DNA from: Planctomycetota bacterium
Lineage (GTDB): Bacteria > Planctomycetota > Phycisphaerae > Phycisphaerales > Phycisphaeraceae
Length of the DNA stretch: 64,000 nt
Assembly (NCBI GenBank): GCA_024276075.1
Contig: JAJRXX010000055.1
Span: forward strand, 1-64,000
Direction: 5' to 3'
Below, in pieces: positions 1-8,490 of the stretch (position 1 is its first letter; the number at the start of each line of letters is the position of its first letter). The notes below the pieces were generated by a model that worked only from the letters and a program-made list of their open reading frames with translations, was not told the DNA's origin and did not search any database. Both the position numbers and the translations under genes were made by a program.

Positions 1-180
1 GTCGATGGCATCGAAGGCAACAGGCAGTTCGACGAGGTGGTATCCGGCACGCAGTTGGTATTCGACTCGTCGCAACGATTCCACACGCTGATCGCCGACC
101 AACCGGGGCCGAAGTATTCCCGGCTAGAAGTGCAGATCGGCTCGGAGTCCTCGATCAGCACCGTAATGAAGTCACCGTGA
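1..180 (+). CDS. C-terminal end of a secreted beta-propeller (PD40-like) protein, partial
   Basis: Frame 1 is open from the first base and ends with TGA at 178-180, giving 59 residues of a protein whose start lies outside the window. The visible tail (VDGIEGNRQF, then GTQLVFDSS, then YSRLEVQI) lines up with the tail of the next gene (YVDGVSSAFAF, ASLVFGSMD, FFRLELQM). The two are therefore probably tandem paralogues. Function unknown. The assignment rests only on similarity to the neighbour. Confidence 0.7.
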   Translation, partial: VDGIEGNRQFDEVVSGTQLVFDSSQRFHTLIADQPGPKYSRLEVQIGSESSISTVMKSP

Positions 181-248
181 CGAGGCCGTTGGCTCGTCGC
201 ACCGATTTCGATGGCGATCGTGGGTCAGAGATGAGCAGATAAAAAATT

Positions 249-1844
249 ATGATTGCAAGGCGATTAATCGTGGTGGCAGTAGCGTTTTTGAGAGCGGTGA
301 CAAAGCGGATTGGGCCGTCAGGTGCGATATGGGTAAGTGCTTTTGTGGTGACCCTAGGGTCGGCCCTGGTGCCGACGGCTGTTGCTGCGGGCGATGAGCA
401 AGCGGCGGTTGATGAGCAATCGGCCCGGCAACCTCCTTTTACCGAGCGTGTATTTCCAATTAATTCGGCACCGGATGGCTGGACGATCCTCCGTGATAGT
501 TACGTCGCCAGCCCGGACGCCAAGCGCGTGGCGTACCGTGTGGTGCGGGCGGTGAAAGGTGCGTACGCACAAGCAGTGGTTTCAGACAACCGCGTGGGGC
601 GTACGGGAACGATAGTGTTCGGCCCAACGTTTAGCCCAGACTCGAAGCGTATCGCGACGGCGGTCATTAACGGAGGTAGGGGGTTGCTTGATGTGAGTGG
701 CCGTTCAATGACCCGAACACCCGATCCGGTGTCCGCACCTATTTTCACCCCCGACTCGATGCATACCGCGTTCGTGGCGCGTGAAGCGAAAAACGAATTT
801 GTTGTTTTTGACGGCAAATCGCAATTGGTTGTGTACGACGAGGTGCCCAAGGAGACGCTGGCGTTTAGCCCGGATTCACAACACCTTGCGTACACCGCTA
901 AGCGTGGCGATGCGTGGTTTGTCGTGCTCAACGGCCAGGAAGGCCAAGCGTACGCGGATGTAAGCCAGCCCGTCTTTAGCCCGGATTCGCAACGCCTGGC
1001 CTATTGGGCGTTGAAGCCTTCAGGTCTGTGGGTCATCGTGGTAGATGAGCAAGAAAACCAACTGGTGGCTGCGGACGACCAAGCGGGGCTGTGGTTTAGC
1101 CCCGACTCGACACGGCTCGTGGGCTTTGCACACCGGGCGGGGCGGTGGCACGCTGTGGTGGATAACCGGTTCGAGCGGGGGTACGACGCCTTGGGGCACG
1201 GCAGCGTCGTGTTTAGCCCGGACTCAAAACACCTGGCGTACGGGGCCATGGACGGGCGCAGGTGGAAAGTCGTCGTCGATGGGGAACGAGTCGGTGATTA
1301 CGAAGCCCTGCTATCGGGTAGCCTGAAGTTTAGCCCTAGTTCAAAGCGGATCGTCTTCGCCGCACGTGACGATGAGGGACGCTGGTTTGTCGTCGAGGAT
1401 GGCCGGTACCACGGGTCGTACAAGCGCATCGCTGGGGACAGCATCCAGTTTAGCCCCGACTCTCAACGCCTGGCGTACGTCGCGCAGGACGAGACAGAGC
1501 TTGCCGCGGTGATCGTGGACGGCCAGCGCTGGGCCCTGAGCCAAGGCGTCGAAAAGCTGGCGTTTAGCCCGGATTCCAAGCACATCGTCTGGGTGGCACG
1601 CGAGGGTGGGTTTAGCCGTGCTTACGTCGATGGCGTGAGCAGCGCGTTCGCGTTTGAGCGCATGGTGCCGGGTGCGTCGCTGGTGTTTGGCTCTATGGAT
1701 CAGTGCAACACGGTGGTGATGCGTCGGCCCGGGCCTGTGTTCTTCAGGCTCGAGTTACAGATGCGTCCCGACGACGGGGCCATTGACCGTTACGCCCACC
1801 CCTGGGTGATCGGCGCGTCGGACCGAGACGCAACAGGCCGATAA
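249..1844 (+). CDS. Secreted beta-propeller protein with FSPDS repeats (PD40/TolB-like)
   Basis: The 531-residue product has a basic N-terminus and a hydrophobic stretch at about residues 27-47 ending in VAAG, which reads as a signal peptide, so it should be exported. The rest is about a dozen repeats of roughly 40 residues carrying the core FSPDS[QK][RH][LI]AY, followed by strands such as WFVVLNG and WKVVVDG. That is the PD40/WD40-like blade pattern of TolB-type propellers. Such propellers are usually binding scaffolds, and no catalytic motif is visible. The start ATG at 249 has no strong Shine-Dalgarno site (upstream is AT-rich, GATAAAAAATT). A paralogue ends 69 bases upstream. Ligand and function unknown. 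Confidence 0.85.
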   Translation: MIARRLIVVAVAFLRAVTKRIGPSGAIWVSAFVVTLGSALVPTAVAAGDEQAAVDEQSARQPPFTERVFPINSAPDGWTILRDSYVASPDAKRVAYRVVRAVKGAYAQAVVSDNRVGRTGTIVFGPTFSPDSKRIATAVINGGRGLLDVSGRSMTRTPDPVSAPIFTPDSMHTAFVAREAKNEFVVFDGKSQLVVYDEVPKETLAFSPDSQHLAYTAKRGDAWFVVLNGQEGQAYADVSQPVFSPDSQRLAYWALKPSGLWVIVVDEQENQLVAADDQAGLWFSPDSTRLVGFAHRAGRWHAVVDNRFERGYDALGHGSVVFSPDSKHLAYGAMDGRRWKVVVDGERVGDYEALLSGSLKFSPSSKRIVFAARDDEGRWFVVEDGRYHGSYKRIAGDSIQFSPDSQRLAYVAQDETELAAVIVDGQRWALSQGVEKLAFSPDSKHIVWVAREGGFSRAYVDGVSSAFAFERMVPGASLVFGSMDQCNTVVMRRPGPVFFRLELQMRPDDGAIDRYAHPWVIGASDRDATGR

Positions 1845-1962
1845 ACGCGGACATCCACAGCATTTCCGTCTGATGACCTTCTGGCCCGATACCTCCGCAG
1901 TTGCCAATCAACTTAATCCGATTACAATGCGGGGCTGCTATTTGCCCTAGGAGTGTCGTGCG

Positions 1963-2175
1963 ATGTCTAAACTGAAGTCCCACAAAGGCCTTCTCAAGCG
2001 AATCCGGGTCACTGCCAAGGGCAAGGTAAAGTTCCATAAGTCGAATAGCGGACACCTCCGCAGCCACAAATCAGGGTCAACGCTCATGGAGCTTCGGACC
2101 AAGAGCGTGGCGAAAAAAGGTGACCTGCCTCGGCTAGAGAAGATGCTGAACCGAAAATTGCAACCCGGTGGGTGA
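1963..2175 (+). CDS. rpmI: Ribosomal protein bL35
   Basis: The 70-residue basic protein has the bL35 pattern: a Lys-rich N-terminus with SHKGLLKRIRVT, then GKVKFHKS, then HLRSHKS. It is a component of the large ribosomal subunit and binds 23S rRNA. A good ribosome site (AGGAG at about 1950) precedes the ATG. In most bacteria rpmI directly precedes rplT and follows infC. Here rplT follows after an unusual 177-base gap holding a dispersed repeat, and infC is absent upstream. Confidence 0.95.
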   Translation: MSKLKSHKGLLKRIRVTAKGKVKFHKSNSGHLRSHKSGSTLMELRTKSVAKKGDLPRLEKMLNRKLQPGG

Positions 2176-2177
2176 CG

Positions 2178-2285
2178 AATACGCATCCGCGTATGTTTTG
2201 ACCGCGTCGTAATAGACATAAGTATTTGTGACATCTGATCCCGCGTACAAAGGACAGTCGGATAATACTTGTGGTGATTGGTATA
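2178..2285 (-). repeat. R3 dispersed element, copy a (between rpmI and rplT)
   Basis: About 105-bp AT-ended element read on the minus strand from TATACCAATC to a terminal TGCGTATTCG. It shares its ends and inner blocks (TGTCACAAATAC, GACGCGGTCAAAACATACGC) with copies near 4.66, 37.97, 42.2 and 43.2 kb. It separates two ribosomal protein genes that are normally adjacent. Confidence 0.75.
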
Positions 2286-2352
2286 ACAATCGTCGTCGGC
2301 CCCGTGCCACATGGTGTGTGGGTCGAGACGGATGGTAATTGGGAGTTTTCTG

Positions 2353-2730
2353 ATGCCCCGTGCACTCAAAGGCGCTGCGCGTCGTCAAGCGAAGAACCGC
2401 TGGTTAAAAGCCGCCAAGGGCAAGCGCGGCTCGCGCAGCAGGTGTTGGCGTAAGGTCAAGGAAGCCGTCGTCCGCGCAGGGGTCTACGCGACCGAGCACC
2501 GCAATCTGGTCAAGCGCGACTATCGCAGGCTGTGGGTGACGCGTCTAAACGCCGCAGCACGTATGCGTGGGGTGTCGTACAGCCGGTTCATCGCGGGCCT
2601 CAAAGCCGCCAACATCACGCTCAACCGCAAGATGCTCAGCGAGATCGCCATTGCCGACCCGAAGGCGTTTGACAAGATCGTCGAGCAAGCCACCGGCGCG
2701 ATGCCATCGCAGCAAAAAGCGGCCCCGTAG
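2353..2730 (+). CDS. rplT: Ribosomal protein bL20
   Basis: The 125-residue protein from the ATG at 2353 begins MPRALKGAARRQAKNR and contains RGSRSRCWRKVKEAV, YRRLWVTRLNAAAR and YSRFIAGL. These are the landmarks of bL20, which is needed for early 50S assembly. A GGGAG lies 8 bases before this ATG; the frame stays open upstream, but bL20 proteins begin with this M(P/A)R segment. The C-terminal tail (SQQKAAP) is slightly longer than usual. The stop TAG (2728-2730) coincides with the left end of a TA-flanked repeat, so its G is the first base of the element. Confidence 0.95.
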   Translation: MPRALKGAARRQAKNRWLKAAKGKRGSRSRCWRKVKEAVVRAGVYATEHRNLVKRDYRRLWVTRLNAAARMRGVSYSRFIAGLKAANITLNRKMLSEIAIADPKAFDKIVEQATGAMPSQQKAAP

Positions 2731-2815
2731 AGCGTTTCCATTTCAGATAAAGCAGTTGCTACGAGCCGCGCGCGTCAGCAAGCGGATTCTGTGGTTAGAT
2801 TTCACTTGTTTGCGA
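2730..2815 (+). repeat. R2-like TA-flanked element beginning in the rplT stop codon
   Basis: Starts GAGCGTTT directly after TA of the stop codon and carries the block ACGAGCCGCGCGCGTCAGC, as in the R2 copies at 35464, 40326 and 43507. The right end is not clear; the given end is approximate. Confidence 0.5.
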
Positions 2816-2840
2816 TCATGGATCGTGTTCTACTCCCATT

Positions 2841-2935
2841 CGTCGGGTGGCACAGCTTGCTTGCAAGCTGTGAAGGGGCCGTTCGTGACTTCACTGGTTG
2901 CAAGCAACCCGTGCCACCCCTATTTCGTGACAACT
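2841..2935 (+). repeat. R5 dispersed element, copy a
   Basis: Two hairpins, the first GGCACAGCTTGCTTGCAAGC and the second around GGTTGCAAGCAACC, between a GGTGGCAC start and a GTGCCACCCC end, followed by TATTTCGT. Near-identical architecture recurs at 20551 and 50411. Confidence 0.7.
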
Positions 2936-2936
2936 A

Positions 2937-3037
2937 GAGCACCTTGCATAAATAATCGCCATGTCAGTTCTGGAGTAGGGCAGGTCATTGACCTGCCTTC
3001 TTCTTGGGGAGATGGAGAATAATTACGCAAGTTGCTC
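2937..3037 (+). mobile_element. R1 miniature element (101 bp), copy a
   Basis: Begins GAGCACCTTGCATAA and ends TTACGCAAGTTGCTC; the ends are imperfect inverted repeats of about 26 bases. The centre has the perfect palindrome GCAGGTCATTGACCTGC (inverted arms GCAGGTCA/TGACCTGC). It is flanked by TA on both sides. Three further copies in this window are identical over all 101 bases. There is no coding capacity. TA targets and this size fit a MITE mobilised by an IS630/Tc1-mariner-type transposase. The right end forms the guaA stop codon. Confidence 0.85.
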
Positions 3038-4644
3038 TATTCCCACTCGATGGTGGCAGGGGGTTTGCTAGAGATGTCGTACACGACGCGGTTAATGCCT
3101 CGCACCTCGTTGATGATGCGGTTGCTGATCCGTGCCAGCACGTCGTAAGGCAGGCGTGCCCAGTCCGCGGTCATGAAGTCCTGCGATTCGACAGCTCGGA
3201 TGGCGATCACCTGCTCGTAGGAGCGTCCGTCACCCATGACGCCGACAGCCTTGACCGGAAGCAACACCGCGAAGACCTGCGCGGTCTTGCGGTAGAGATT
3301 ATGAGCGACGATCTCTTCGAGCAGTATCTCGTCCGCGTCGCGTAGCAGATCGAGCTTTTCGCGGGTAATGTCGCCCAGGATGCGTACCGCCAAGCCGGGT
3401 CCGGGAAACGGGTGTCGCCAAACGATCTGCTCGGGCAGCCCCAGCACCTCGCCTAGCTTGCGTACCTCGTCCTTAAACAGTGACCGCAACGGCTCGACGA
3501 GCTCGAAGCCGAGTTGTTCGGGTAGGCCTCCGACGTTGTGGTGGAGCTTGATATTAGCCGCGGCGCCGCTGTGGCCGTGGCCGGATTCGATCACGTCGGG
3601 GTAGAGCGTGCCTTGTGCAAGGAAGCGTGCGTCGGGCAGGTCGGCGCTGGCGCTCTTGAAGACGTCGATAAATCGGCTGCCGATGCGTCGGCGTTTTTCC
3701 TGTGGATCATCGATGCCCTTGAGGTCGCCTAGGAACTGGTCGGTGGCGTCGACGACGCGTAGGTCGATGTCGAAGTGGTCGCGGAACGTGGATTCGACGA
3801 ACTGACGCTCGTTTTTTCGCAGCAAACCGTTGTCGACGAAGATGCAGGTGAGTTGTTTGCCGATGGCCTTGGCGAGCAGCGCTGCGACGACCGCGGAATC
3901 GACGCCTCCGCTCAGGCCGCAGACGACTCGGCTGGTACCGACGGTGCGTCGCACATGGTTGACCTGTGCGTCGAGGAAGTCCGCCATGCGCCAGGTGGTT
4001 TTGGCGTGGCAGATGTGCAACAGGAAATTACTGAGGATATCACTGCCGTGAGGCGTGTGCGTGACCTCGGGGTGAAACTGCAAGCCGTAAAACGGCAGGC
4101 GGTTGTGTCGCACCGCTGCGTAGGGGCAGGTGGGGGTCGTGGCCAAGCGTGTGAAGTCGTCGGATAGCTGATCGACCTGGTCGCCGTGACTCATCCAGAC
4201 CGTAGTGGCGTCGGGCACAGCGGCGAGCAGATCGGATTGATCGTTGATCGTTAGCGGAGCACGCCCGTATTCGTGTGAGGTGGATCGTTGGATCTTGGCA
4301 CCGAGGACTTGGCAGGCGATCTGCATGCCGTAGCAGATGCCCAGAATCGGCACGCCCAAGTCGAAAATGCGCTTGTCGCAACGGGGCGCGCCGTCTTCGT
4401 AGACGCTGGCGGGTCCGCCCGAGAGTATCAGACCCACCGGTTTCATAGCGGCAAGCTGCTCGATCGGGGTGTCGGGTGCGACCAGCAGGCTAAACACGCC
4501 AGCCTCACGGACACGCCGGGTGATCAGTTGAACGTACTGCGAGCCGAAATCGAGGATGGGCACGACCTGGCCGATCATCTGCTGGGGCAGTTCGGCGAGC
4601 TGATCGGTGCGGCGTTGGCTGGGGTTGGTGGCAGTGCTGGGCAT
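3037..4644 (-). CDS. guaA: GMP synthase (glutamine-hydrolysing)
   Basis: The 535-residue enzyme converts XMP to GMP using glutamine and ATP, the last step of guanine nucleotide synthesis in the cytosol. The N-terminal class I amidotransferase domain shows GICYGMQ (nucleophile Cys about residue 104) and FHPEVTHT (His/Glu of the triad). It is followed by the ATP-pyrophosphatase P-loop [15 protein letters not shown] and the C-terminal dimerisation domain ending PPATIEWE. The length matches the family, with an extra N-terminal stretch of about 25 residues before [10 protein letters not shown]. The ATG at 4644 is preceded by TATTAT (4658-4663), which sits at the edge of repeat R3b. The TAG stop is made from TA plus the first base of the R1 element. 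Confidence 0.96.
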   Translation of the reverse strand: MPSTATNPSQRRTDQLAELPQQMIGQVVPILDFGSQYVQLITRRVREAGVFSLLVAPDTPIEQLAAMKPVGLILSGGPASVYEDGAPRCDKRIFDLGVPILGICYGMQIACQVLGAKIQRSTSHEYGRAPLTINDQSDLLAAVPDATTVWMSHGDQVDQLSDDFTRLATTPTCPYAAVRHNRLPFYGLQFHPEVTHTPHGSDILSNFLLHICHAKTTWRMADFLDAQVNHVRRTVGTSRVVCGLSGGVDSAVVAALLAKAIGKQLTCIFVDNGLLRKNERQFVESTFRDHFDIDLRVVDATDQFLGDLKGIDDPQEKRRRIGSRFIDVFKSASADLPDARFLAQGTLYPDVIESGHGHSGAAANIKLHHNVGGLPEQLGFELVEPLRSLFKDEVRKLGEVLGLPEQIVWRHPFPGPGLAVRILGDITREKLDLLRDADEILLEEIVAHNLYRKTAQVFAVLLPVKAVGVMGDGRSYEQVIAIRAVESQDFMTADWARLPYDVLARISNRIINEVRGINRVVYDISSKPPATIEWE

Positions 4645-4659
4645 CGGTCAAGGGTCCAT

Positions 4660-4765
4660 AATACCAATCAAAATTGGTATTAGCGTGGTATCTGCGAATG
4701 CGGAGACAGAACAGACAATAACTTACATCGCCTACGACGCATTAAAAATATACGCAGTGCGTATA
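4660..4765 (+). repeat. R3 dispersed element, copy b
   Basis: Starts ATACCAATCAAAATTGGTAT and ends GCAGTGCGTATAG, with the inner block CAGACAATAACTTA shared with copy c (37967). It lies between the diverging guaA and the unknown gene at 4850 and supplies the TATTAT upstream of guaA at its border. Confidence 0.75.
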
Positions 4766-4835
4766 GGGAGAATCATAGCATGATCGCAGGGCAGGAGAAG
4801 ATCACGACGCAGCCGAACGGGCGACGATGATTGGC

Positions 4836-4841
4836 TACAAT
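4836..4841 (+). promoter_or_regulatory. -10 box TACAAT 8 bases before a start codon (leaderless candidate)
   Basis: TACAAT ends 8 bases before the ATG at 4850 and no Shine-Dalgarno sequence lies between. Transcription would begin at or next to the start codon. Inferred from spacing only. Confidence 0.45.
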
Positions 4842-4849
4842 CAGCGTCG

Positions 4850-5626
4850 ATGAACGCGGTAATACTAGCCATGCTGTGCGTTGTGATACGGGGTGTCGCG
4901 CCGTTGTCGGAGGGGCAGCGTGTGCAATTAGATACTGCGATGGATTTCAATAGCACTTTTGACGAGGCCGGCCTGTACCCGCTGCTGAACAATGCGCTGC
5001 AATGGGAAAAAGGCGACGAAGCCGGCGCGATGATCCCGGATTACAAAGCCATCTTCGAGTCGCCCGGCGAGCATCGGGGGCAATTGTTTCTGATCGAGGG
5101 CGCGTTTGCGGGCGGCTCGCAACGGGTGCGGCAACTGAGCCGACCAGGGTCTTGGGACGGCAAGCTCAATCAGTGGGTGGTCGTGGTCGACCGGGCTACC
5201 GATGAGGTGGCGGTGGTGTACCTCGTGGACCCGCCTCCCGCGCCGAAGGCGGGGGCGAAGGTGCGGACGGTGGGGCGATTTTACAAGGTGCTGTCCGACA
5301 CCGACCGGGAAGGCCGACCCACGAATTACCTGACATTTGTCGGGCACGGTGCCCAGGTCGAAGAACGGTCGAGTGGCAGTGGCGTCGGTTCGGGCTCCGC
5401 GGGCGGGGCACTGGTATTGGTGTTGGTCATTCTGGCGGGGGGTTGGGTGGTGTTGCGGCAGACGATACGTGTCAAAAAAGTACGGACGCGGCTACGAGTT
5501 GGCGCGACTGTGGGCGGGGATACAGAAGGGGGGATCGGAGAGGAAGGCGATGAGGTTAATCTGCCAAAAGACCCGGTCCAGGCGTTGGATGTGCTGCACG
5601 ATCGCCACGAGGAAGATGGGTCATAG
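4850..5626 (+). CDS. Unknown membrane-anchored protein
   Basis: The 258-residue product starts with a short hydrophobic segment (MNAVILAMLCVVIRGVA), likely a signal sequence. A soluble domain of about 150 residues follows (FLIEGAFAGGS, WVVVVDR, VYLVDPPPAPKAG, VRTVGRFYKVL). Next come a Gly/Ser linker, a transmembrane helix at about residues 187-204 (ALVLVLVILAGGWVVL), basic residues and an acidic tail. It is probably anchored with the main domain outside the cytoplasm. No family was recognised. The mainly beta pattern and the word-like GRFYKVL might be an OB-like fold, but this is a guess. The gene is monocistronic, between guaA and aroB. Confidence 0.7.
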   Translation: MNAVILAMLCVVIRGVAPLSEGQRVQLDTAMDFNSTFDEAGLYPLLNNALQWEKGDEAGAMIPDYKAIFESPGEHRGQLFLIEGAFAGGSQRVRQLSRPGSWDGKLNQWVVVVDRATDEVAVVYLVDPPPAPKAGAKVRTVGRFYKVLSDTDREGRPTNYLTFVGHGAQVEERSSGSGVGSGSAGGALVLVLVILAGGWVVLRQTIRVKKVRTRLRVGATVGGDTEGGIGEEGDEVNLPKDPVQALDVLHDRHEEDGS

Positions 5627-5794
5627 GCATTGCGATTAATCTTCGTATTTCAAGCGCAGCAAAGAGGCCCGCTCCCTGACGGTCGTGGCTCGTCGTGAAC
5701 GCATAAGGATTACGTTAATGCGTGTAAGATATTGTTGTTGCTGTGCCGCGTTCGAACGTAGCGCATGGGTTAAATTCGAGTTGGGCTAAATTTC

Positions 5795-6898
5795 ATGGCC
5801 GTTGTCGAAATCAATCTACCTCACCACCGTTACGAGGTGCGTATCGAGCCCGGCGCTCTGAGTCAGCTTGGCCAATGGGTGCATCAGGTGGCTCCGCACG
5901 ACCGCGCCGCAGTGTTAGCCGACTCGGCGGTGTTCGACTCGTACGGCTCGGCGGCGAAGCAGTCGTTGGGAAAACACTATCGACACGTGACCGTGCAACC
6001 GCTAACCAGCGGCGAAGACCACAAGAATCTCGATGCGGTGGAACGGCTGTACAGCGTACTGATCGACGCGAAGCTCGAGCGTGGCAGTCCCGTCGTGGCG
6101 CTGGGTGGGGGCGTGGTGGGCGACACAGTCGGGTTCGCAGCGGCGACGTACCTGCGTGGCGTGCCGTTTATTCAGTGCCCCACGACGCTATTGGCGATGG
6201 TCGACGCGTCGGTGGGGGGCAAGGTTGGTGTAAACCTGCCGCAGGGGAAGAACCTGGTGGGCAGCTTCTACCAGCCTCGCCTGGTGGTCGTTGATACCGA
6301 TACGCTCGGGACGCTACCGGAACGTGAGCTGCGGTGCGGCCTAGCGGAGTGCGTCAAGCACGCGGTGATCCGTGACGCGGACCTGTTTACATGGATCGAG
6401 ACACACGCGGCCGACGTGCTGTCGCTGGAGCGCGACGCGCTGGTCGAACTGGTCGAGCGGAACGTGCGGATCAAGGCGGCGGTGGTCATAGCGGACGAAA
6501 AGGAAACGGGCGAGCGAGCGCACCTGAACTTCGGCCACACGTTTGCTCACGCGATCGAGGCGGTCGTAGGCTACGGCGTTGCCCAGGGCTACCACCACGG
6601 CGAAGCGGTGTCGCTTGGGATGGTGGCAGCGGCGTGGCTGGCGGTACAGACGGGCCGATGTAGCTCGGAGGTGCCTGAAAAGGTAACGCGGCTGCTCGAC
6701 CAGATCGGGCTACCCACCCGGGTGAAGGGGTTGCCACCGACCGCGGGTTTGATGGAGGCGATGCAATTGGACAAGAAGGTATCGGGTGGTCGGCTACGGT
6801 TGGTGCTGCCGACGAAACTCGGCGAGGTCTCGGTGGTCGATGACGTGGGCCAGGACGAGGTGGCACGTGCGTGGGAGACGATCCGAGGGTCGTCCTGA
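5795..6898 (+). CDS. aroB: 3-Dehydroquinate synthase
   Basis: The 367-residue enzyme makes 3-dehydroquinate from DAHP in the shikimate pathway, using NAD and a divalent metal. Visible landmarks are GEDHKNLDAVERLY, the NAD-binding GGGVVGDTVGFAAATYLRG, PTTLLAMVDASVGGKVGVN, the metal ligand Glu in GLAECVKHA, His in NFGHTFAHAIE, and His in YHHGEAVSLGM. Length and order match the family. The ATG at 5795 is used because MAVVEINL leads directly into the first strand. The gene stands alone. Confidence 0.96.
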   Translation: MAVVEINLPHHRYEVRIEPGALSQLGQWVHQVAPHDRAAVLADSAVFDSYGSAAKQSLGKHYRHVTVQPLTSGEDHKNLDAVERLYSVLIDAKLERGSPVVALGGGVVGDTVGFAAATYLRGVPFIQCPTTLLAMVDASVGGKVGVNLPQGKNLVGSFYQPRLVVVDTDTLGTLPERELRCGLAECVKHAVIRDADLFTWIETHAADVLSLERDALVELVERNVRIKAAVVIADEKETGERAHLNFGHTFAHAIEAVVGYGVAQGYHHGEAVSLGMVAAAWLAVQTGRCSSEVPEKVTRLLDQIGLPTRVKGLPPTAGLMEAMQLDKKVSGGRLRLVLPTKLGEVSVVDDVGQDEVARAWETIRGSS

Positions 6899-7026
6899 CC
6901 GGCTCGACGATACGCTCTAGAATCTAATACGCATCGCGCATGTTTCTAGCGCGATGGAAGGTTGAAAATCATTGTAAGAACAGCACCCGTGATCGGGAGA
7001 GCGCCCCAAAACGTTGATGGATTGGC

Positions 7027-7467
7027 ATGATGCGATCAATACGCCGCCACGATCTGTCTCCCCGCGTCGAGATGCTGCCGCTGATCGACGTGGTTTTTTT
7101 GCTGCTGACGTTTTTTATTTACAGCATGATCGTGATGGTGCGTGCCGAAGTGCTCCCGGTGACGTTGACGACACTGAGCACGGGCGGGCCTGCTCAGCCG
7201 GGCCGGGTGCAGGCGATCACCATCGACGGCGAAGGTGGGCTGTACCTGAACCGCGAGCCGATAGACGACACCGAGTTGAGCCGTCGACTTCAAGAGATGG
7301 CCAATGGGCCGGATCAGCCGAAGCTGTACCTGGCACTGGAGGCCCAGGGTACGACCGACCGTGGCCCGCTCCTGATCGAGTTAATCGAGCAGGTGCGCTC
7401 GGCGGGTATCGAAGACTTCGCCATCGTGGGCCAACCCGTTACGCCAGACCCGCAGAACACGGAATAA
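7027..7467 (+). CDS. exbD: ExbD/TolR-type biopolymer transport protein
   Basis: The 146-residue protein has a short cytoplasmic N-terminus (SPRVEMLPLIDVVFLLLTFF), one membrane helix with the essential Asp in PLIDVVFLLL, and a periplasmic domain (VQAITIDGEGGLYLN...GPLLIELIEQVR). That is the standard ExbD/TolR layout: a proton-driven stator subunit that energises a TonB or TolA partner. The partner stator ExbB is not encoded next to it. The next gene, 12 bases downstream, is TonB-like, so this is probably one transcription unit. Confidence 0.9.
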   Translation: MMRSIRRHDLSPRVEMLPLIDVVFLLLTFFIYSMIVMVRAEVLPVTLTTLSTGGPAQPGRVQAITIDGEGGLYLNREPIDDTELSRRLQEMANGPDQPKLYLALEAQGTTDRGPLLIELIEQVRSAGIEDFAIVGQPVTPDPQNTE

Positions 7468-7479
7468 CGGTAGGCCGCC

Positions 7480-8454
7480 ATGAGTAACCGCGAACCGATA
7501 TGGCCGTTGATCGTCGGTGCGATAGCCGCGGTGATTGCGCACGCAGGGTTGCTGCCTGTTGCTGCGAAGTGGTTGGCAGCCCCTTCGCCGGCGTCGCGCT
7601 CTGATCGACCCAGCACGCACGCGCTCGAACCCGTTTTACCCGAGCCGAACCCGATCAACCTGGGTCGGGAAGCGCCGCAACGGTCGTCGGTGGCGTGGAT
7701 ACCGTACGATGCTTTTCTCGAGTTAATCGCTCCGCAGAGCAAGACCGAGCAGCCCGCGTTGCAGCAACAGGCTGACCCTGTGCCCCAAGCGCCCATGCCG
7801 ATCGATCCGACCCCTGCATCAGCGAGCGCGAGCCGGGCTGCCGCCGCTGCGCGTCAGGCGGAAGATCAAGCGGAACCCACCCAGGCGGCTCGTAATGTGA
7901 AACCCGCGCCCGCTGCAGCGTCGGGGTTGCCGTTGCTAGCGTCAACCGAGGTGGCAGATGCAGTGTTGGCTGGGGCTCAGCAATCACCGATAGCGGACCG
8001 TACCGAAGCCGATCGCGTCGTACCCACACCCGTGTCGAGCGGGGCCCAGGCAAACCGTCGTGCGTCGTCGTCGGCTAACGCGGCACCGTCGAATCCGACT
8101 TCCGCTGCGCGGTCCGACCGTGAGTCGTCGCCGGTGAAACTCAGATCAAACCAGCGCGTTGTTCGGCCCGGCGCGGTGATCGTGGGCGACGGCATTGAGA
8201 TTAAAACTGTTCAGCCGCGGTTCAGTGTCGTCACGCGAGTGAGCACCCTGCCGCATAACCCGTTGGCCAGGGTAACGTTTGATCATAGAGATGGTCGTGT
8301 GATCCAGGCGGAGTTGATCCGATCGAGCGGCTACCCAGACGTGGACGGCCCGGTGGAGGCGAGCCTGTACTTGTGGCGTGCCAGCGGGCGACGCTTGGCA
8401 GAGTTAGACCGACCGTTTGAATTGAAAATCGAGTTGATTATGACGGGACACTGA
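7480..8454 (+). CDS. TonB-like energy-transducing protein
   Basis: The 324-residue protein has an N-terminal membrane helix (PLIVGAIAAVIAHAGLLPVA), a long Ala/Pro/Ser/Gln-rich low-complexity spacer (about residues 35-225) suited to span the periplasm, and a C-terminal domain. That domain (LARVTFDHRDGRVIQAELI, SSGYPDVDGPVEASLYLWRA, ending KIELIMTGH) resembles the TonB C-terminal fold, where the DG.V..... SSG..D......W pattern is typical. With exbD just upstream it should couple the inner-membrane proton motive force to an outer-membrane receptor. A GGTAGG sequence precedes the ATG. Receptor unknown. Confidence 0.75.
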   Translation: MSNREPIWPLIVGAIAAVIAHAGLLPVAAKWLAAPSPASRSDRPSTHALEPVLPEPNPINLGREAPQRSSVAWIPYDAFLELIAPQSKTEQPALQQQADPVPQAPMPIDPTPASASASRAAAAARQAEDQAEPTQAARNVKPAPAAASGLPLLASTEVADAVLAGAQQSPIADRTEADRVVPTPVSSGAQANRRASSSANAAPSNPTSAARSDRESSPVKLRSNQRVVRPGAVIVGDGIEIKTVQPRFSVVTRVSTLPHNPLARVTFDHRDGRVIQAELIRSSGYPDVDGPVEASLYLWRASGRRLAELDRPFELKIELIMTGH

Positions 8455-8490
8455 TCCGAGACCAGCCACAAGCAACAAAGGAGAAACGTA

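Noticed and set aside
2850-2885. R5 TGGCAC...TTGC as sigma-54 promoters
   Set aside because: The spacing between TGGCAC and TTGC is 3 or 7 instead of the needed 5 bases; only 51835 has the right spacing.
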